A stretch of DNA of 64,000 bases from Aquatica leii (lineage: Eukaryota > Arthropoda > Insecta > Coleoptera > Lampyridae): the NCBI GenBank assembly GCA_035610365.1, contig CM069432.1, positions 72,172,520-72,236,519 on the forward strand, read 5' to 3'. A model generated the notes under the pieces. It saw nothing but the letters and a program-made list of their open reading frames with translations. It did no database searches and had not been told where the DNA came from. The translations under genes were made by a program, and so were the position numbers. Within the stretch, counting starts at the first letter, position 1; each line of letters opens with the position of its first letter. Shown here piece after piece: positions 12,852 through 25,285 of this stretch.

Positions 12852-15083
12852 TAGCCGGTTGCACAAAAGTCTGGTTAATTGGCGATTTACTAATCGTCGA
12901 TTAAAGATAATGGTTGATTAACATTCAATTCCGTTGCACAAAGCAATTTAATCTATGATTAACGGTCCATTAGTTAATCGACGATTAACTGCTAGTCAAC
13001 TTGACAACCGCGCGTTTTAATGTCAGTTTATGAAACAAAAATGACTACCAAAAAGGAGGTTATTTACAAATATTTACTTAAATCAAGAAAGAAACGTTAA
13101 TAAATATTGTACCAAAGTGAGTATTGCAATGGTATTACTATATTATTCACGTTTTCTTATAAATAGTTATATTATCATTATGGAACATATTGCTTCTGTA
13201 TCGATAGCTAAGTTTTATTTTATGTTTACCGATAACAAATTTCTAATTCTATAAAATTTCTTACTTAATTCCTTTTATCCTTTACTTTAAATAACAATAT
13301 AAAGGAGTAACTGGCTAAAGGATTTATAGTTGAAAAGAAATATTCGGTGTCAACAAGCATCACCAACGAATGTCATGCATCGACTAAAATAGGCCTCCGA
13401 ACAGCAAAATACCTGAAACTATGTTTGTATATATGAAACTGAAGATAAAATAGATCTGTGAAGCAGGACATGTAAGATAGGACTTAAAAGTTGTACTATG
13501 TATGATGAAAAAATCTGTTTCTCATGGAGTTTTCAACTTCTTAATAACTGGCGATCAGGAGGTTTTGCTGGCGAACATTGCATACCAAAGTGAGCCACCT
13601 AGAAATTGCTTTGAATTGCTTTACAGCTTACTATTTTGGTAAATTGGGATATAATTACAATAAAATCTAATATTAATTAACATTATATGTGGCTGAACTT
13701 CAACCTGTATTATCTCGTATTCTTGTCTTTCGCATTTTCCTATTTACTGCAGAACCTTTGTCAACTCCTCCGGAGTTATTTATAAGAAAAATTTCAAACG
13801 CAAAAAATTATAAACTAAATTACTGAAAGAAGTAATACTATTTAATCAAGTTTTAAGAAAATATAAAGCACAGTATTAATTTTATAAATAAAAAATTACA
13901 ATTAATTATGTTGTTTTCATACATTTTGCATATTAAGAACTGTTGCAATTAATGTTGTGCTAATTAAGAGTGCAAACATATTGCAAGCAAGGAAATCTTC
14001 TCTGCAAAATTCCAAAGAACTTTTCTATGGTATTACTTGTTATAATATGTGCTATGCTTTATGCTACTTCACTGGCTTTTGCTAGATGTAAGCAGATGAG
14101 GATTACATGGATCCACTATCACCTAATAGGTAACCGTTGCCATATCTTCCGATGCAAAATTCAACCGGAAGAAGAGATTTATTGAAAATAATACTGTTGT
14201 GTACTGATCCTGGCTAATAAACAATAAAATGCATTAATTTTAAGTCAGTAGCATTGCAAATCGCTTGAACATTAATGCTAAAATATCCTTTTCTGTTGTG
14301 ATACGATTCAGCATTTAGTCTATCGGGTGATTGTATATGCAGGTGTGCAATCAACAGTTCCCACAACTCATAAAAAACCACAAATGCGAAAGAACCATTA
14401 TTTTATTTCCATGAACTTTTTGGTAGTTCTAGACAGGGAGAGCCTGACCATTTCATTTATGATATGCTGAATAGAGCATTAATATTTGTACTCTTGCATA
14501 AAACGATTAGTTTCGATAGCTTGTTGGTTCGATTCTATCTTTAGTTGCATGTTCCAAGTTTATTATGGGGGCCTTATTTAATCGAAACCTCTTCTTGAAA
14601 TCAATGTCGTCTAACAATTCAAAAGGATTTTCTTTATCTTGTATAAACCTTATGCTGCGAAGCTGTCTTCAAAGCTACTCGAGGAAGAAGACGACAAATG
14701 GAACAACATAATTATTTTTGTTTAATAATTTTTTTTTAATAATTTTGTATTAAACGAAACTTGAATTAAACGTAGCTATAATTTATTACTTAGTTTTGAC
14801 TGTAAATCATGATCTTTTTATTATTGAAAAACTTTAATTATAGGTTAATCAGCCAAATATCTCCAATTAGATAATCTTTTGTTAGCAAGAGTTTAATCGG
14901 AGATTAAAGTTTTGTGCAACGCAAAATATGGTTAATTGACAGTTAATCTCCGATTAACGTCGACTTCAATTAAATATTTAATTGACCGGTAATGGCCCGT
15001 TAAACTACAATTAAAAGATAATCATACTTTAATCAAAGATTAAACTCCAATTAACGGTCAATTATCTTTTCTGCAACCCGCTA
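12852..15083 (-). mobile_element. PIF/Harbinger DNA transposon, 2232 bp, with TTA target duplication
   Basis: The left terminus TAGCCGGTTGCACAAAAG is matched by the reverse complement of the right terminus (TAGCGGGTTGCAGAAAAG). The element is flanked by TTA at 12849-12851 and TTA at 15084-15086, the 3-bp TWA-type duplication typical of PIF/Harbinger. Both subterminal regions (12890-13015 and 14845-15060) are crowded with short copies of a GATTAAC/GTTAATC motif in both orientations, which may be transposase-binding repeats. The nuclease gene inside, on the minus strand, is decayed. Confidence 0.88.
13960..14651 (-). pseudogene. HARBI1-like nuclease (DDE_Tnp_4), decayed
   Basis: Minus-strand frames carry HARBI1-type landmarks in order. 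NPFELLDDIDFKKRFRLNK is followed by LEHATKDRIEPT (about 14530-14640), then an SRIIHE-like helix region around 14450. GTVDCTPAYT follows (about 14333-14365, first Asp, family motif IDCT), then GYLLGDSG (about 14105-14140, second Asp). Last is IEKFFGILQRRFPCL (about 13980-14025, with the expected Glu), ending at the TAG at 13960-13962. Several in-frame stops and frame changes separate these blocks, so no full protein can be made. I did not identify the second Myb/SANT-like protein usual for this superfamily; the 13020-13900 part of the element is too eroded. Confidence 0.82.
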
Positions 15084-15086
15084 TTA

Positions 15087-16589
15087 GAGTTCTGGATTAG
15101 TATTATTATATGTTTTGAAAGAATTATGCTAATTAAATTTAATACATGTAAAGAGAAATCTGCATCAGAACATGACTACAAGTAATGTTTTATTTTAAAT
15201 AAAACAATTTTATAGAAAAATAAAGAATATTTTAAAGTAGAAAAATTAGTTGTATTTATTACTGTTAACATCTTGGAACTTCAATTGTACTAAACCATTT
15301 TTTTTTCAAAACACTAAAAATCTAACAATTTGTTACAAGTAACCGTTGTATTTTAAAAAGAGCAGTTTATAACGTGCGTTCATTTTTACTTTTAGTTTTA
15401 TGATTATCTATATGTAATAATGAATTTAATAGATTATTATTTATCATGTATCTAAGCTTAAAAAATATATACGTTTTATCAAGTTTAGAACATTTACGAA
15501 TTAATCATGTTTTGTATGTTTTTTATAAAACAAAATATTTCTATACATATTTAAAAATTGTTTCTTTAAACGTACACAAAACGAGAGATTGTTGAATAAC
15601 TTAATAAAAATATTTTATTATGAGAGAAAGATATTTATAAAATTTATAGATCAATTTTTATTTAGTGTTTTTTATATTTTTGACATAAAGCATTTATTTT
15701 TTTATTTGTAGCCTAAAATCGTAAAAAAAACAAATATTGTATTAAATTAGCATCCAGTTGTATATTTTGTGTTGACATAAAAGCTAACCTTTATTTTATG
15801 GCTCTAAAAATAAAATACAAGTTCTAAAAGAAATAAAATCTGAATTACAATAAATTATTAACTTTGAAAAATATACATAAATTTAATGTATGTATGTTTG
15901 TGCATGTTTAATAAACAAAAAATATCACCAGTTAACGCAAGGTTGTTTAATTATAAAAAAATATATTTTTTTTCATTTAGTACAAGGACTTCAATTCTAG
16001 TATAAACTAGTTTACACTAAAATAACTTCAATAATGATTTTGTTTATTACAGTACAATTTTTAGAAACAAAAATATTTTTTTATTGTAATTTAGTTGTTA
16101 TCTTATTTTTTTGTATAAAATGTTAAGTTTTTTTTGATTATTTGCATTAAATTTATTAATTTTTTCATATAATTTTTTAGTAATTAAATTTTACGATATA
16201 AAGAATTTCCTTATCATTGTACTAAATTTTAAAAAAGATCTATTCATATTTAAATTAAAATTAAGTATTAAGATTTAAACCTAAGATAATATCTTTAATT
16301 CGTTTAGAGCTTTTAAATTAAGGATTACGCTTAGCTTCTAATTTAAAAATAATGTGCGTTCTACAGATAAAACTGTTTGAAAACGATTTCATATTTGGAA
16401 CGTACAGATGGCAATTATCTTTAAAGCACTAATTACTAAAGTCAACTTTTGTAAAAAAACAAAGATTATTATTAAGCTGACGTAATGTACGTTAAATTTG
16501 TTTTATATTTTTTTGTATTTGATTTTACATTAAAGAAATTTACGTTACCATGTTTTTATGCACTAGTCAAATTCTAATTTAGTTTTATA
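15087..16589. other. AT-rich DNA, nothing recognised
   Basis: Long A and T runs; no coding signal and no repeat that I can support. Confidence 0.6.
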
Positions 16590-16674
16590 TACAGTGTGTC
16601 TACTTAAGTTGGCAACAGATGGGAAACTTTTTATTATTAATTTTACGAAAAAAGTTATTCTTTATAAAAAGTTT

Positions 16675-16883
16675 TGCATGTTCTAAAATCTAAAATACAA
16701 TCATCAGATATTAAATTTTTTTGTCGTGTACGCGGTTTGTCAAAAAATATGAATTTTGCTCAAGAGTAAAGTACCGTTATTTTTAACAATATCGAAAATT
16801 GTTATTAAAAAAAGTTGATAAAAACTAAAAACTACGTTCAAATATGCAATTACATCTTGCTACTTAAAAAAAAATTTTTTTTT
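16675..16883 (+). repeat. Left inverted-repeat arm of the mariner-like element
   Basis: It pairs with 18325-18529; shared blocks include GTCGTGTACGCGGTTTGTC and ATGAATTTTGCTCAAGAG, both present in reverse complement on the right. Confidence 0.85.
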
Positions 16884-17074
16884 AAATTACCTACCGATAC
16901 TGATACGATTTCCGTTCCATTCAGAAACTAATAAGGAAATTCTCACAAAACCATATAATTAATAATAAACAGTAATTTCTTAGTTTTATTGACTTCTTTA
17001 ATGTCTGTTTTGCAATATTTTAGCAATGCATTTAAATAAATAATACCATAATAATTAATTTTGTTGTAATAATT

Positions 17075-18157
17075 TTAACGAACGAACGAATTCACGAATG
17101 CTTCAGCATATCCGCCTTCTCTGTCAACACAGGTAATTGTTCTATCGCAAAAGTTTTTCAATACTCTTCTAACCATAGCCGGAGTAATACTCTGAACCGA
17201 TTCCGTAATGGTTCTTACCAAATGAGCAACATCTGTAAATGTCCTTTGAAGATACACCTTTTGCTTTAGGTAACCCCACAAAAAAAAATCGAGTGGCATC
17301 GTACCTAGAGATCGAGATGGCCAGAAAATTTCCGAAAACCAATGTATAACTCTTCCACTAAAACGATTTTCAAGGTATTGCCTTATATCTAACCTACTGT
17401 GACATCACGCCACCATCCTGTTGCAACCATATTTGTTAACGTTAAAGGAGAGAAATGTTTTCAAGAAAATTTTCTAATTCATTTTCTAAAAAGAGTAAAT
17501 AACGGCTTGCGTTCAAAGATTCATGAAAAAAAATGGTCTAATTATTTTATTTTGGTAGATTCACATTTGTTTTGAATGCATACTGGTCGCGAGTTTTGAT
17601 GGTAAAATTTGGATTAATATCACTCCACCAATCGCAATTTTGGGAAGAAATTGTTCCATTTGATGTAAATGTTGCTTCTTCCAAAAAAAGAATATGTCTA
17701 CCATAAATGGGTTATCTTTTTAACATTATTTAGATATCACAACAGAATTCAAAGCGTCTATCACGATCTCCTGGTCTTAACGTATGAATAAATTGGGGCT
17801 TGTATGGGTGCAACCTGTCTTTTTTAAAATTTCTAAAACCGTATCTTTCTTAACAGGAAATGACATGGAAGCTGTTCTTGTTAGCAAAGATTTTTTAGGA
17901 TATTCAATTTCTGAGAGCATTGTTTCAAATTATATGTCATCATTGACAACCCGTTGTTGGCGTTTGTTAGTAAATTTATTACTTACATCTCCAAAAGTCT
18001 TAATTTTGTTTAATATTTTTCTTACTGTGCCGTAGTGAAGATTTTTCTCTGGGTGTCGGTTATTAAACATTTGTGCGGCTTCTCGATACGTTTTATAATT
18101 GTCGCCCACAAGTAGCACAATTTTAATTTTATCTTCAGTAAATAATGTTGCTGGCAT
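17075..18157 (-). pseudogene. mariner-type transposase (DUF4817 HTH + DDE_3), broken
   Basis: The N-terminus (17930-18157) is a DUF4817-type helix-turn-helix: FTEDKIKIVLLV, then YREAAQMFNNRHPEK and YGTVRKILNK. Further on, ILFLEEATF (about 17690-17720) stands where the family has FSDEATF, and CDWWSDINPNF follows. LQQDGG (about 17420-17440) carries the second catalytic Asp. The C-terminus (17075-17299) reads MPLDFFLWGYLKQKVY, then TPAMVRRVLKNF. Stops and frame changes split the gene. The first Asp appears as Glu, and the usual SPDLTPLDF reads SLGTMPLDF, so the third acidic site is also altered. Confidence 0.86.
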
Positions 18158-18324
18158 TTCTACTAAATTTTATAAATATGTTCTATCAAATTTCACTAAA
18201 TACAACTGATGTTTTCAACTTCACTGTCAAACATTTCTTGGTATAAACATATCATTTGTTTATCAGTGCATCCTAGATTTCACGTAACTACATTTACATT
18301 TGCATTGTTATTGTAGACAAAAAT

Positions 18325-18529
18325 AAGAAAAAAAAATTTAAGTAGCAGCATGTAATTGCATATTTGAAGGTAGTTTTTAGTTCTGATCAATTTTTTTAAT
18401 AACAATTCTTGATATTGTCAAAATTAAAGGTACTTTACTCTTGAGCAAAATTCATATTTTTTGACAAACCGCGTACACGACGAAAAAAATTAATATCTGA
18501 TGATTGTATTTTAGATTTTAGAACATGCA
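18325..18529 (-). repeat. Right inverted-repeat arm of the mariner-like element
   Basis: Reverse complement of 16675-16883 with small differences. The match stops abruptly after CATGCA at 18529. Confidence 0.85.
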
Positions 18530-20780
18530 GAATTTTAAGGTAATTTTCTAAACAAATTTCTGATTTAAATTGCAAAATCTAATAATGCAACGACTTTAGT
18601 TAACTGAAACCTGTGTTTATCGTCATCCGTAGTTTTATAATATAATAAAACAAAGTTAGTTATTGGGTAACCTTTTTTTCCTAATATTAGTTACTAACTT
18701 AGTGTATTGAACCTTTAGGTAGGAAAAGCAAAAATTTAAAACTTAGTTTGCTTTTTAAACGGCGACGTTTCGTGACGCTATTATTCAAATTTCATCATGA
18801 ACACTACTTTATTCTACTGACAAAAATAAATACATTAGATTTGACATAGCAGTGAGTACATATTAAAGGATATTATAAGAAACTAGAATCAACCTATTTA
18901 GATATATGTTAATGTTCCAAAATAAAGTCTGATCAATTTAGTTGAAAAACTGGACTGTATAAATGTTTGCATCTATTTTTTAATACTGCAACAACGAGAG
19001 TTTTTAAAGAAAACACTACTAATTGAAAATGCAACAACTGACGAAATAATCAATTTTTTTTCCGAGTTCTTTTTTATTATATTATATTTAATTATTCTCA
19101 GCATGCGCTACCCTCCGAAGTTAATAATGTGACAATTAAATACAATATACACTTACATAAAAACACGGGTCCAAGATGAGCTGTCCGATTGTCAATTCTA
19201 AAATAGAATAAATAAATAAGTAAACAAACACATTCACAGTTAGTGTAGAAGGACAATAAATCATAATTCAATATTTACAAAAAAACGTGACACCTTGGTT
19301 AGTTCAACTAAAGTAGTTAGTCGTGTAAACTAGGCTTGTTAGAAAGTACGATTGGAAATCATTCGTCGCAATTTGCTATGTTTTTTAAAATAATTAAATT
19401 AGACAATTAATAAACAATACCAGAAAATCAAATCGTTTATCCGCCAAAAATAAAAAAATATTATGTTTTTATTTTACCTTTATGTTCATTTACTATTTTT
19501 AGGTTTTAAGTCGCTGTCATAGTCTAAAAAAAGTGACAACAGACAGTTTCCGTGGAAGAAATAATGTAATTTTACGTTTTTTTATTACACTCGATATACT
19601 TCATTGCAATGCAATACAGCAATCTTTCAAAGTTCTTGTAACTACATAAAAAGGCAATTTTTAAATAAGTTTTGATTCTAAATTCATATTTTACAAGCGG
19701 TCTAAGAAGATATTCCTCTAGCGTTGTAATCTAAATAGAAATTAAAATTTTATCCTAGGTAGTGTAACATAATTATAAACAAGTATCTTAGAATTTATTG
19801 ATTTTCTACTCCCTAAGTTAGGCAACCCAACTTACGCAGATTATTTTGAAAAATTTCGGTTTGATAAGGAGGTTGAACTTGTAATTTTTTGGGGTCACTT
19901 TCGATTTGTTTTTGGTTACAGAAAACTTGTTGAGTTACTAAATTTGCCCGTAAACGCTGTTAAAGAAAAAAAGAAAGAAATTGCGAGGGTAGCTTTGATT
20001 TATAAGACGACGTGTTTCCTTTTCAAATTGTTTGGATTTTTAAGATAACAGTTCACTAAAAATCAGGTGTGGAGTTATCACCTGATCGGTATTATACCGG
20101 ATATAGCGGCTAGTAGCTAACGTCGACTATTTTTTGCCCCAACACCACCTTGGGGTTTTTGTCTTGGAGCTGATTACGTTATTTCCAAAGTTCAATCTCC
20201 ACATTGCACAATCGCAAACGATTGCAAGTAGCTGTACGTGTCGGAAGGCTGATCTATTATCAAACAAGAAAAACAAGGTACCTAATGTTAAGTTGCTTAG
20301 GATTAAGATTAGCAATAGATAGTTGTTTTCGTTGCACGGTTTTACAACGGTTCTGTAATTTACGTTGTAAAACATTGACATTTTCTTTGTATCTTAGATG
20401 TTAGATAATTTAAACAATTGTTGCTTAGTTATACGGTCTTATTTACATACGAAAGAAATACATTTATTTGTAGAGAAAATTATTTTTGAACTAGGACATA
20501 CCGCCGTGTCAAGTGAGAGACGAAAGTCAGGATTATTTTTTCTCTCATCACTACTCTTTTGAGCGTACCAATTACTTTGTATTCAATCCTGTGGCGCCTT
20601 AAATTAAAATATTTTTTATTTACCCCAGCCTACCTAGCAGTTAGCCGGAGGGTAGCTCAAAGGCGTGGTAGTTGATACGCGAGGTATTCATTAAAAAAAA
20701 ACTAAAGTCATACAAGAAACTGTCATAGTAGTTAAAAGAACTCATTTTACATGTTTTTATTTCAATTAAAAATACGATTG
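18530..20780. other. AT-rich DNA with few landmarks
   Basis: No gene recognised. It holds a hammerhead-like motif (18761-18799). Two small palindromes lie side by side at about 20071-20097: ATCAGGTG and its complement around a 9-base loop, then CGGTATTATACCG. The overlapping short frames at 20127-20404 have no recognisable domain. Confidence 0.5.
18761..18799 (-). ncRNA. Degenerate hammerhead-ribozyme-like core
   Basis: Reading the minus strand, ATGATGA is followed about 20 nt later by GAAACGTCGCC. The hammerhead core is CUGANGA ... GAAA, so the first C-U is altered here. GAAACGTCG is the same box seen at 45399-45434. Probably a relic of a Penelope-type element. Confidence 0.25.
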
Positions 20781-21849
20781 CTAATAATGATTATGACCTC
20801 CTTGATAGTTGCAATTTGTAGTCGTCTTTAATGCTACAAGAACACGTAGGGAATCATTACTAATCGTCTCACAAGCAGCTTCAATAGCGGTAATTAATTG
20901 TTCGCGGTCTTTGGCAATAAAATTGGTTTTCTATTGTTTCCAGATGCTGCAAATTGCTGGACCCCAAACGTTTTCTGTTATATTGGAATCATAGTTTTTT
21001 GCTGGCCACAGTAACATGTTTAGGTTATTTGGCTGTACCTATATAACTTTGCAGAGACATTATTCTTAAAGAATAAACAAAATTAATAAAAACAGTTAAA
21101 AAGACTACAACTAGCTTATATTCTGAGTAACAGTTGGATTATTGTTTGACGTAAATATTGTAATAGTGGAGAAATAAAGATGCTTTTAAGTATTAAAGAA
21201 GCTCGCCTGTTAAAAGATATAATTGTTCTCCGGATACAAAATATGGACAGGAGGCATAACGTTGTTTAAAATACTTAAGTAGCTTGCTGTATTAAAACGA
21301 ACTTCACTTTCCTAACTGGGCCATTAGAACTTACCCAACCCCATACATTTGCTGAAAAGTGTCCGCTACACTTTTTGGAGCTTGTTTAATTAACTGCAGA
21401 ACGACTTCTTGAAGGTCAAAACACTTTTATAGATGCGTCATTTAAACTCTTAAATGTTTTTTGTCGCTAAAAACAACACCATTATTGACGTAACGCTTTT
21501 TTCTATAGTCTTAGCTGGTTGATACTTTTTTATTCCAGCCTCTTTTAGTCTTGCCCGTGCAGTTAACTAGCCTCCCAAAGATTCGACGTCGGCTAGAGCA
21601 TTTTGAAAAGTTGTAAAAAGATTGTGAGTAACACATGCCACTAACGGAGCGTCCTGGACCAACGTACACACTCTTTGTCTGGTACTCCCAATGGTGCTGC
21701 TTATTGTGCTTGCAATACCACTTAACTCGGATACGTCCCACAGTAGTCCGTAAAATTATAAACATTTGAGCAATTGCTGGTACACTAAGATCGCGCGCTA
21801 ACTCTGCAATAATTTATGCTTTTAAATTAACACTCGTATGTGCAGGCAT
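20781..21849 (-). pseudogene. Tc1-like transposase (HTH + DDE_3), broken
   Basis: The minus strand starts at an ATG at 21847-21849 (MPAHTSVNLKA) and has an HTH region: IIAELARDLSVPAIAQMF, then RTTVGRI. The second HTH block is CTLVQDAPLVA, then NALADVESLGG, and ARARLKEAGIKKYQPAKT (about 21530-21700). ANVWGWVS (about 21330-21355) is the family block after the first Asp. NITENVWG (about 20955-20985) stands for the usual NPIENVWG with its catalytic Glu. The C-terminus (LITAIEAACETISNDSLRVL, then GGHNHY) ends at the TAG at 20781-20783. Many stops and frame changes are present. I could not find terminal inverted repeats. Confidence 0.82.
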
Positions 21850-22672
21850 TATGAACAACAAATAGTTTTCTAGAAAACTTATTAACTCGATGCTATATTT
21901 CTACTAATTTATAAATTAAACTAAAAACTACAATTACTCTTACAATATTTAAGGCTGGCAGTAATACACATTCACAATTTGTAACGTTAAAATCTTGATT
22001 TGCACATTTTTTAAATTTTAAACAGTTTTCAGCCAGAAAATTGAGTTATTTAACCTTGGTTGGGATTGGTTGATAACAAAGTCATTGTGCTTAGATTTTT
22101 CACTTTTCTTGTTTTTACCAAAGTGTATGGAAATCAGCTTGTGTATCTTTGAAAATTAATTAATTTCGAGTCATCGGATTGTGCTACATAGTCAATTAGT
22201 AGCAGATTATTTGGGCTTGATTGAAAATTTCTTTACATTAACATATATAATTTTGGAAATTTTGAACTTCCACACGGTGTAACTTTTATTTGCCGACCTC
22301 ATGGGTATGTACACCTCCATGTATCTTTATAGCAATTTATGTTTGGCTTAGTCTTACCCGGCTATTTGAGGAAATTTTCCTGTGCGATTGGGGCTCATCA
22401 CAAACTGCAGTGTTGTTCTATTCGCCTTCTCGAAAACATGTAGTAAGATACATTGGAACAATTGCAACAAATTATTTACATGTTAGGATAGCGGATCTGA
22501 TTAGTGGATACCTTCTCCAGCCACAGGTGACTACTACAGTCACTAATAAAGGGTAGATAATTAATTTATTCGCGGAAAAATTAGTAAAAATAAAATAATA
22601 AAATAAAATACGATTCTAGTTAAAAATATATTAAACACTAAGAAGAAAAAAATTAACAAAAAAAGACATTCG
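21850..22672. other. No gene recognised
   Basis: The 88-codon frame at 22290-22556 shows no domain, splice signals or homology that I recognise. The region is somewhat less AT-rich than its surroundings and could be flank of the Tc1 element. Confidence 0.45.
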
Positions 22673-22713
22673 AGAAAAACAAAGTTAACACTACTTGTTA
22701 ACTTTGTTTTTCT
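22673..22713. repeat. Perfect 18-bp inverted repeat with 5-nt loop
   Basis: AGAAAAACAAAGTTAACA (22673-22690) is followed by CTACT and the exact reverse complement (22696-22713). The stem has no mismatch. It is not part of any element I could define. Confidence 0.85.
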
Positions 22714-23551
22714 TAACTACTAATTTAAGATAAACGTGGGCCAATATTGCGATTATCAAATTTTTTTCTTTATTAAATTTTCGTTTTTTTAATATTACTA
22801 TCGCAAAAAAAACGTTATCTAAAAAGATTGTTATACTAAAAATGCAAAAAAAGTTAAGAACGCATACGTGCATTGACGAACAAAGGAATAAATAGTTCAG
22901 CGTTGTAATCAATTTTATTTATACACGAAAATATTTTGTTTGAAAATGAAATGAAACAAATATTACACAAAATTATTTTACTGTTAAGTTTTTATAAGCA
23001 TGTTAGCAATTATTTAAAACATTTATTATAATTTCTTTTTTTGACATTTCGATCAAAAAGAGAAATTAAAAAAACAACTACTTAAAATATAATTAAAACT
23101 TAAATTTAATAGATAATATTCAAAATGTTATTAATAGGATGTTACTTGGGTGTAATTTAAAATGTGTTTAAAAAATAACCTAAATGATATCTTCTTTTGT
23201 TTTGGCCTAGTCAAAAATGACGGCCATGTCGTCAACGTGAATCAGTTTCAGTTTGAACAGATTGTATTAACTATTAAGTTAGCTATTCAGGTGATTATAT
23301 GACATCTTAATTTATACCTGTATTAAAAAATAGTAATTTATGTAACAAACGTTGAAAGTGAAGTATAGCAGGCCACACGTCAAGCGCTGCATGAAAGTGG
23401 ATGATTTTTGGTCTTACCCTTCGTAAAATTTGTAAAAAGCATTTAAAAGAAGTCTTATTAAAAACCACAAAATAATGTTGGAAGTACATTTACAACTCCC
23501 TAAATTTGTGAAGTTTTAAAATCGAATGTTTTGCAGAACACTATCTCTTAA
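22714..23551. other. AT-rich DNA, nothing recognised
   Basis: Short chance frames only. Confidence 0.55.
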
Positions 23552-23636
23552 ATATACTATGTGATATTAAAATTGCAACACGAAGAAAGGATTCTGACCA
23601 AACAGGAAGTTTTAGCTACTCAAAGGTAGTAAATAG

Positions 23637-24684
23637 TTAAAACTTCAAAGAAACGGAATAAAAATAAACACAATTTTTATTTAATAATGTGTTGCTCTCC
23701 CTATTAGCTTTACACTTTTTCGTTCTTTGCAGCATCGATTCCAGCAGGTATTCAATTTTCTTTGTAGTTATTGTATTCCAAGCAACTTGTAATTCATGTC
23801 GAAGAGTTACCTGTGCCTGTGGAGGATGTGCTAAGTTCCTCAGCTTTCTACTCATAATATCCCACACGTGTTCAATAAGCGAATAGTTGGAAAATGTGGG
23901 TGTCCATGGTAAAAAATTAATATTGGATTTTTTTATTAGATGTATAGATTGTCTTGCTATGTAGGAATGGGCATTATCTTAATGAAAAAGTGTGTTTTTT
24001 AACTGCTACAAAAACGGGGAAATATACGATTCTATCACTTCATTAACATATCGCTATACGTTCATATTGCCTCGGATGGATATTAAACGAAATTTACTCC
24101 TATAAGCTATTGCAATGCATACCATAATCTCTACGATGTGGTGCACATGCCGCTCAACAAACATTTGAACATTACGCCATTCTCTATGTTTTCATCTAAC
24201 TCTCATAAATCATCGTCCATCTTTAAACAAAATCGAGATTTATCACTGAAAACTACTCTATGTCATTTCAGATTCTAGTGGAGTCGCAACCTACACCACT
24301 TCAAACGTTAATGTCGTTATTGAACCGACAATGGCAGCATAAAATGCGTCCGATAGGAATGCAATCCCAAATTTTTAAATCGACGGTAAATTATTCAAAA
24401 GGTTACAGAACCATTTCGTTACCTAACTATTAAATGGCGATTGATTTGGTAGTAGAATTTGATCACTTATTGCCATAAGTCGATAATGGCGGTCCTGCAT
24501 CTATTTTGTTTACCTCCGTCTCGCAGTTTAGGTCTACGACAATTTAGACTTCCTCTAGTCTGTTTGATAACTGCGAATAATAGTAAATTGGTTCCCATTA
24601 AGATTATTTACGTAAGCCAACAATTTGATTTCTGTCGAATTTGATTAATTAGCAGTAATTTTTACGCTCTCGCACTCTAGGCAT
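23637..24684 (-). pseudogene. Tc1-like transposase, broken
   Basis: The ATG at 24682-24684 begins MPRVRERE, and the typical FDRNQIVGLRK (family FDRGRIVGLREAG) follows in another frame. VMVCIAIAYRSK and IRGNMNVYRYVNEVI (about 24010-24125) match the middle of Tc1 transposases. DNAHSYIAR (about 23950-23975) has the second catalytic Asp. SLIEHVWDIMSRKLRNLAHPP (family NPIEHVWD, with the Glu present) leads into the C-terminus, which ends at 23637. Stops and frame changes interrupt the first two thirds; the last 77 codons are open. It is a different family from the Tc1 relic at 20781-21849. Confidence 0.84.
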
Positions 24685-24718
24685 AATCACATTTAAAACA
24701 CGTTAATTAGAAGAATCA

Positions 24719-25215
24719 CAAGAGATAACAATATTAAAATTAACCAAGACTTGCACGAAATACACATGATAATAAAGTAGAAGAAACAAAAAAAAATTTT
24801 AATGCCACAGAGTATATATAACATTGTAATATTTAAACTTAGGAATTGTTTAGGCGTTTATTCGACTTTTAACTAAATTTTAGGATTTTTAAACAGATTT
24901 TCTTTGGACATACAGTTTTTCATTTTTTTTGGCATTACATAACTGCACTAACAAACGGGTATTGGAGTTTACAATAAGAACTGTACAAATAATATTTCTA
25001 GTCATTGCTGTAAACTGTCAAACTGTTTTTTTTATAGATATACTAAACTCAAACTAATAAACAAGAGAGGACGGCGTTATTTACGTTCAAGTCGCCAAGA
25101 TATTTGTACTTGGTTTCTTGCTAAGAATAGCTTAGCAATGTTGCAACGCGAATGATACCAATTTCAATTAATTACGTAATCTTAAAATCTGATATTTTAT
25201 CTTTATAGCGTAGTA
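24719..25215. repeat. Direct repeat, copy 1 (overlaps the Tc1 5' region)
   Basis: It shares ordered blocks with 25286-25915: ATATTAAAATTAA then ACGAAATACACA; CCACAGAGTATATATAA; TTTCTTGCTAA then AATAGCTTAGCAATGT; and the ATCTGATATTTT end. Copy 1 lacks the roughly 110-bp Tc1 terminal repeat that copy 2 contains. Confidence 0.85.
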
Positions 25216-25285
25216 TTTGTTTACGTTCTATCTAGATTTTGTTAGGAAACAAATTGTGTTTCTTAATATTTTTTAAACAGAAAAA

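Larger units (their letters stand above)
16590..18540 (-). mobile_element. mariner-like element with long inverted repeats, right end eroded
   Basis: The left end reads TACAGTGTGTCTACTTAAG, a typical mariner/Tc terminus after a TA. A long arm at 16675-16883 is repeated in inverse orientation at 18325-18529 (about 205 bp, a few differences). The outermost 85 bp of the left side is not matched beyond 18529, so the right terminus is lost or strongly diverged. The transposase pseudogene lies between the arms on the minus strand. Confidence 0.85.

Noticed and set aside
17784-18035. 83-codon plus-strand frame inside the mariner element
   Set aside because: It lies opposite the transposase N-terminus, which has real DUF4817-type similarity on the minus strand; the plus-strand frame is its shadow.
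22290-22556. 88-codon plus-strand frame as a possible host exon
   Set aside because: No recognisable domain, no consensus splice sites at sensible positions, and neither strand resembles a known transposase.
22673-22713. The perfect hairpin as a microRNA precursor
   Set aside because: An 18-bp stem with a 5-nt loop is too short for a normal animal pre-miRNA, and there is no extended pairing outside it.
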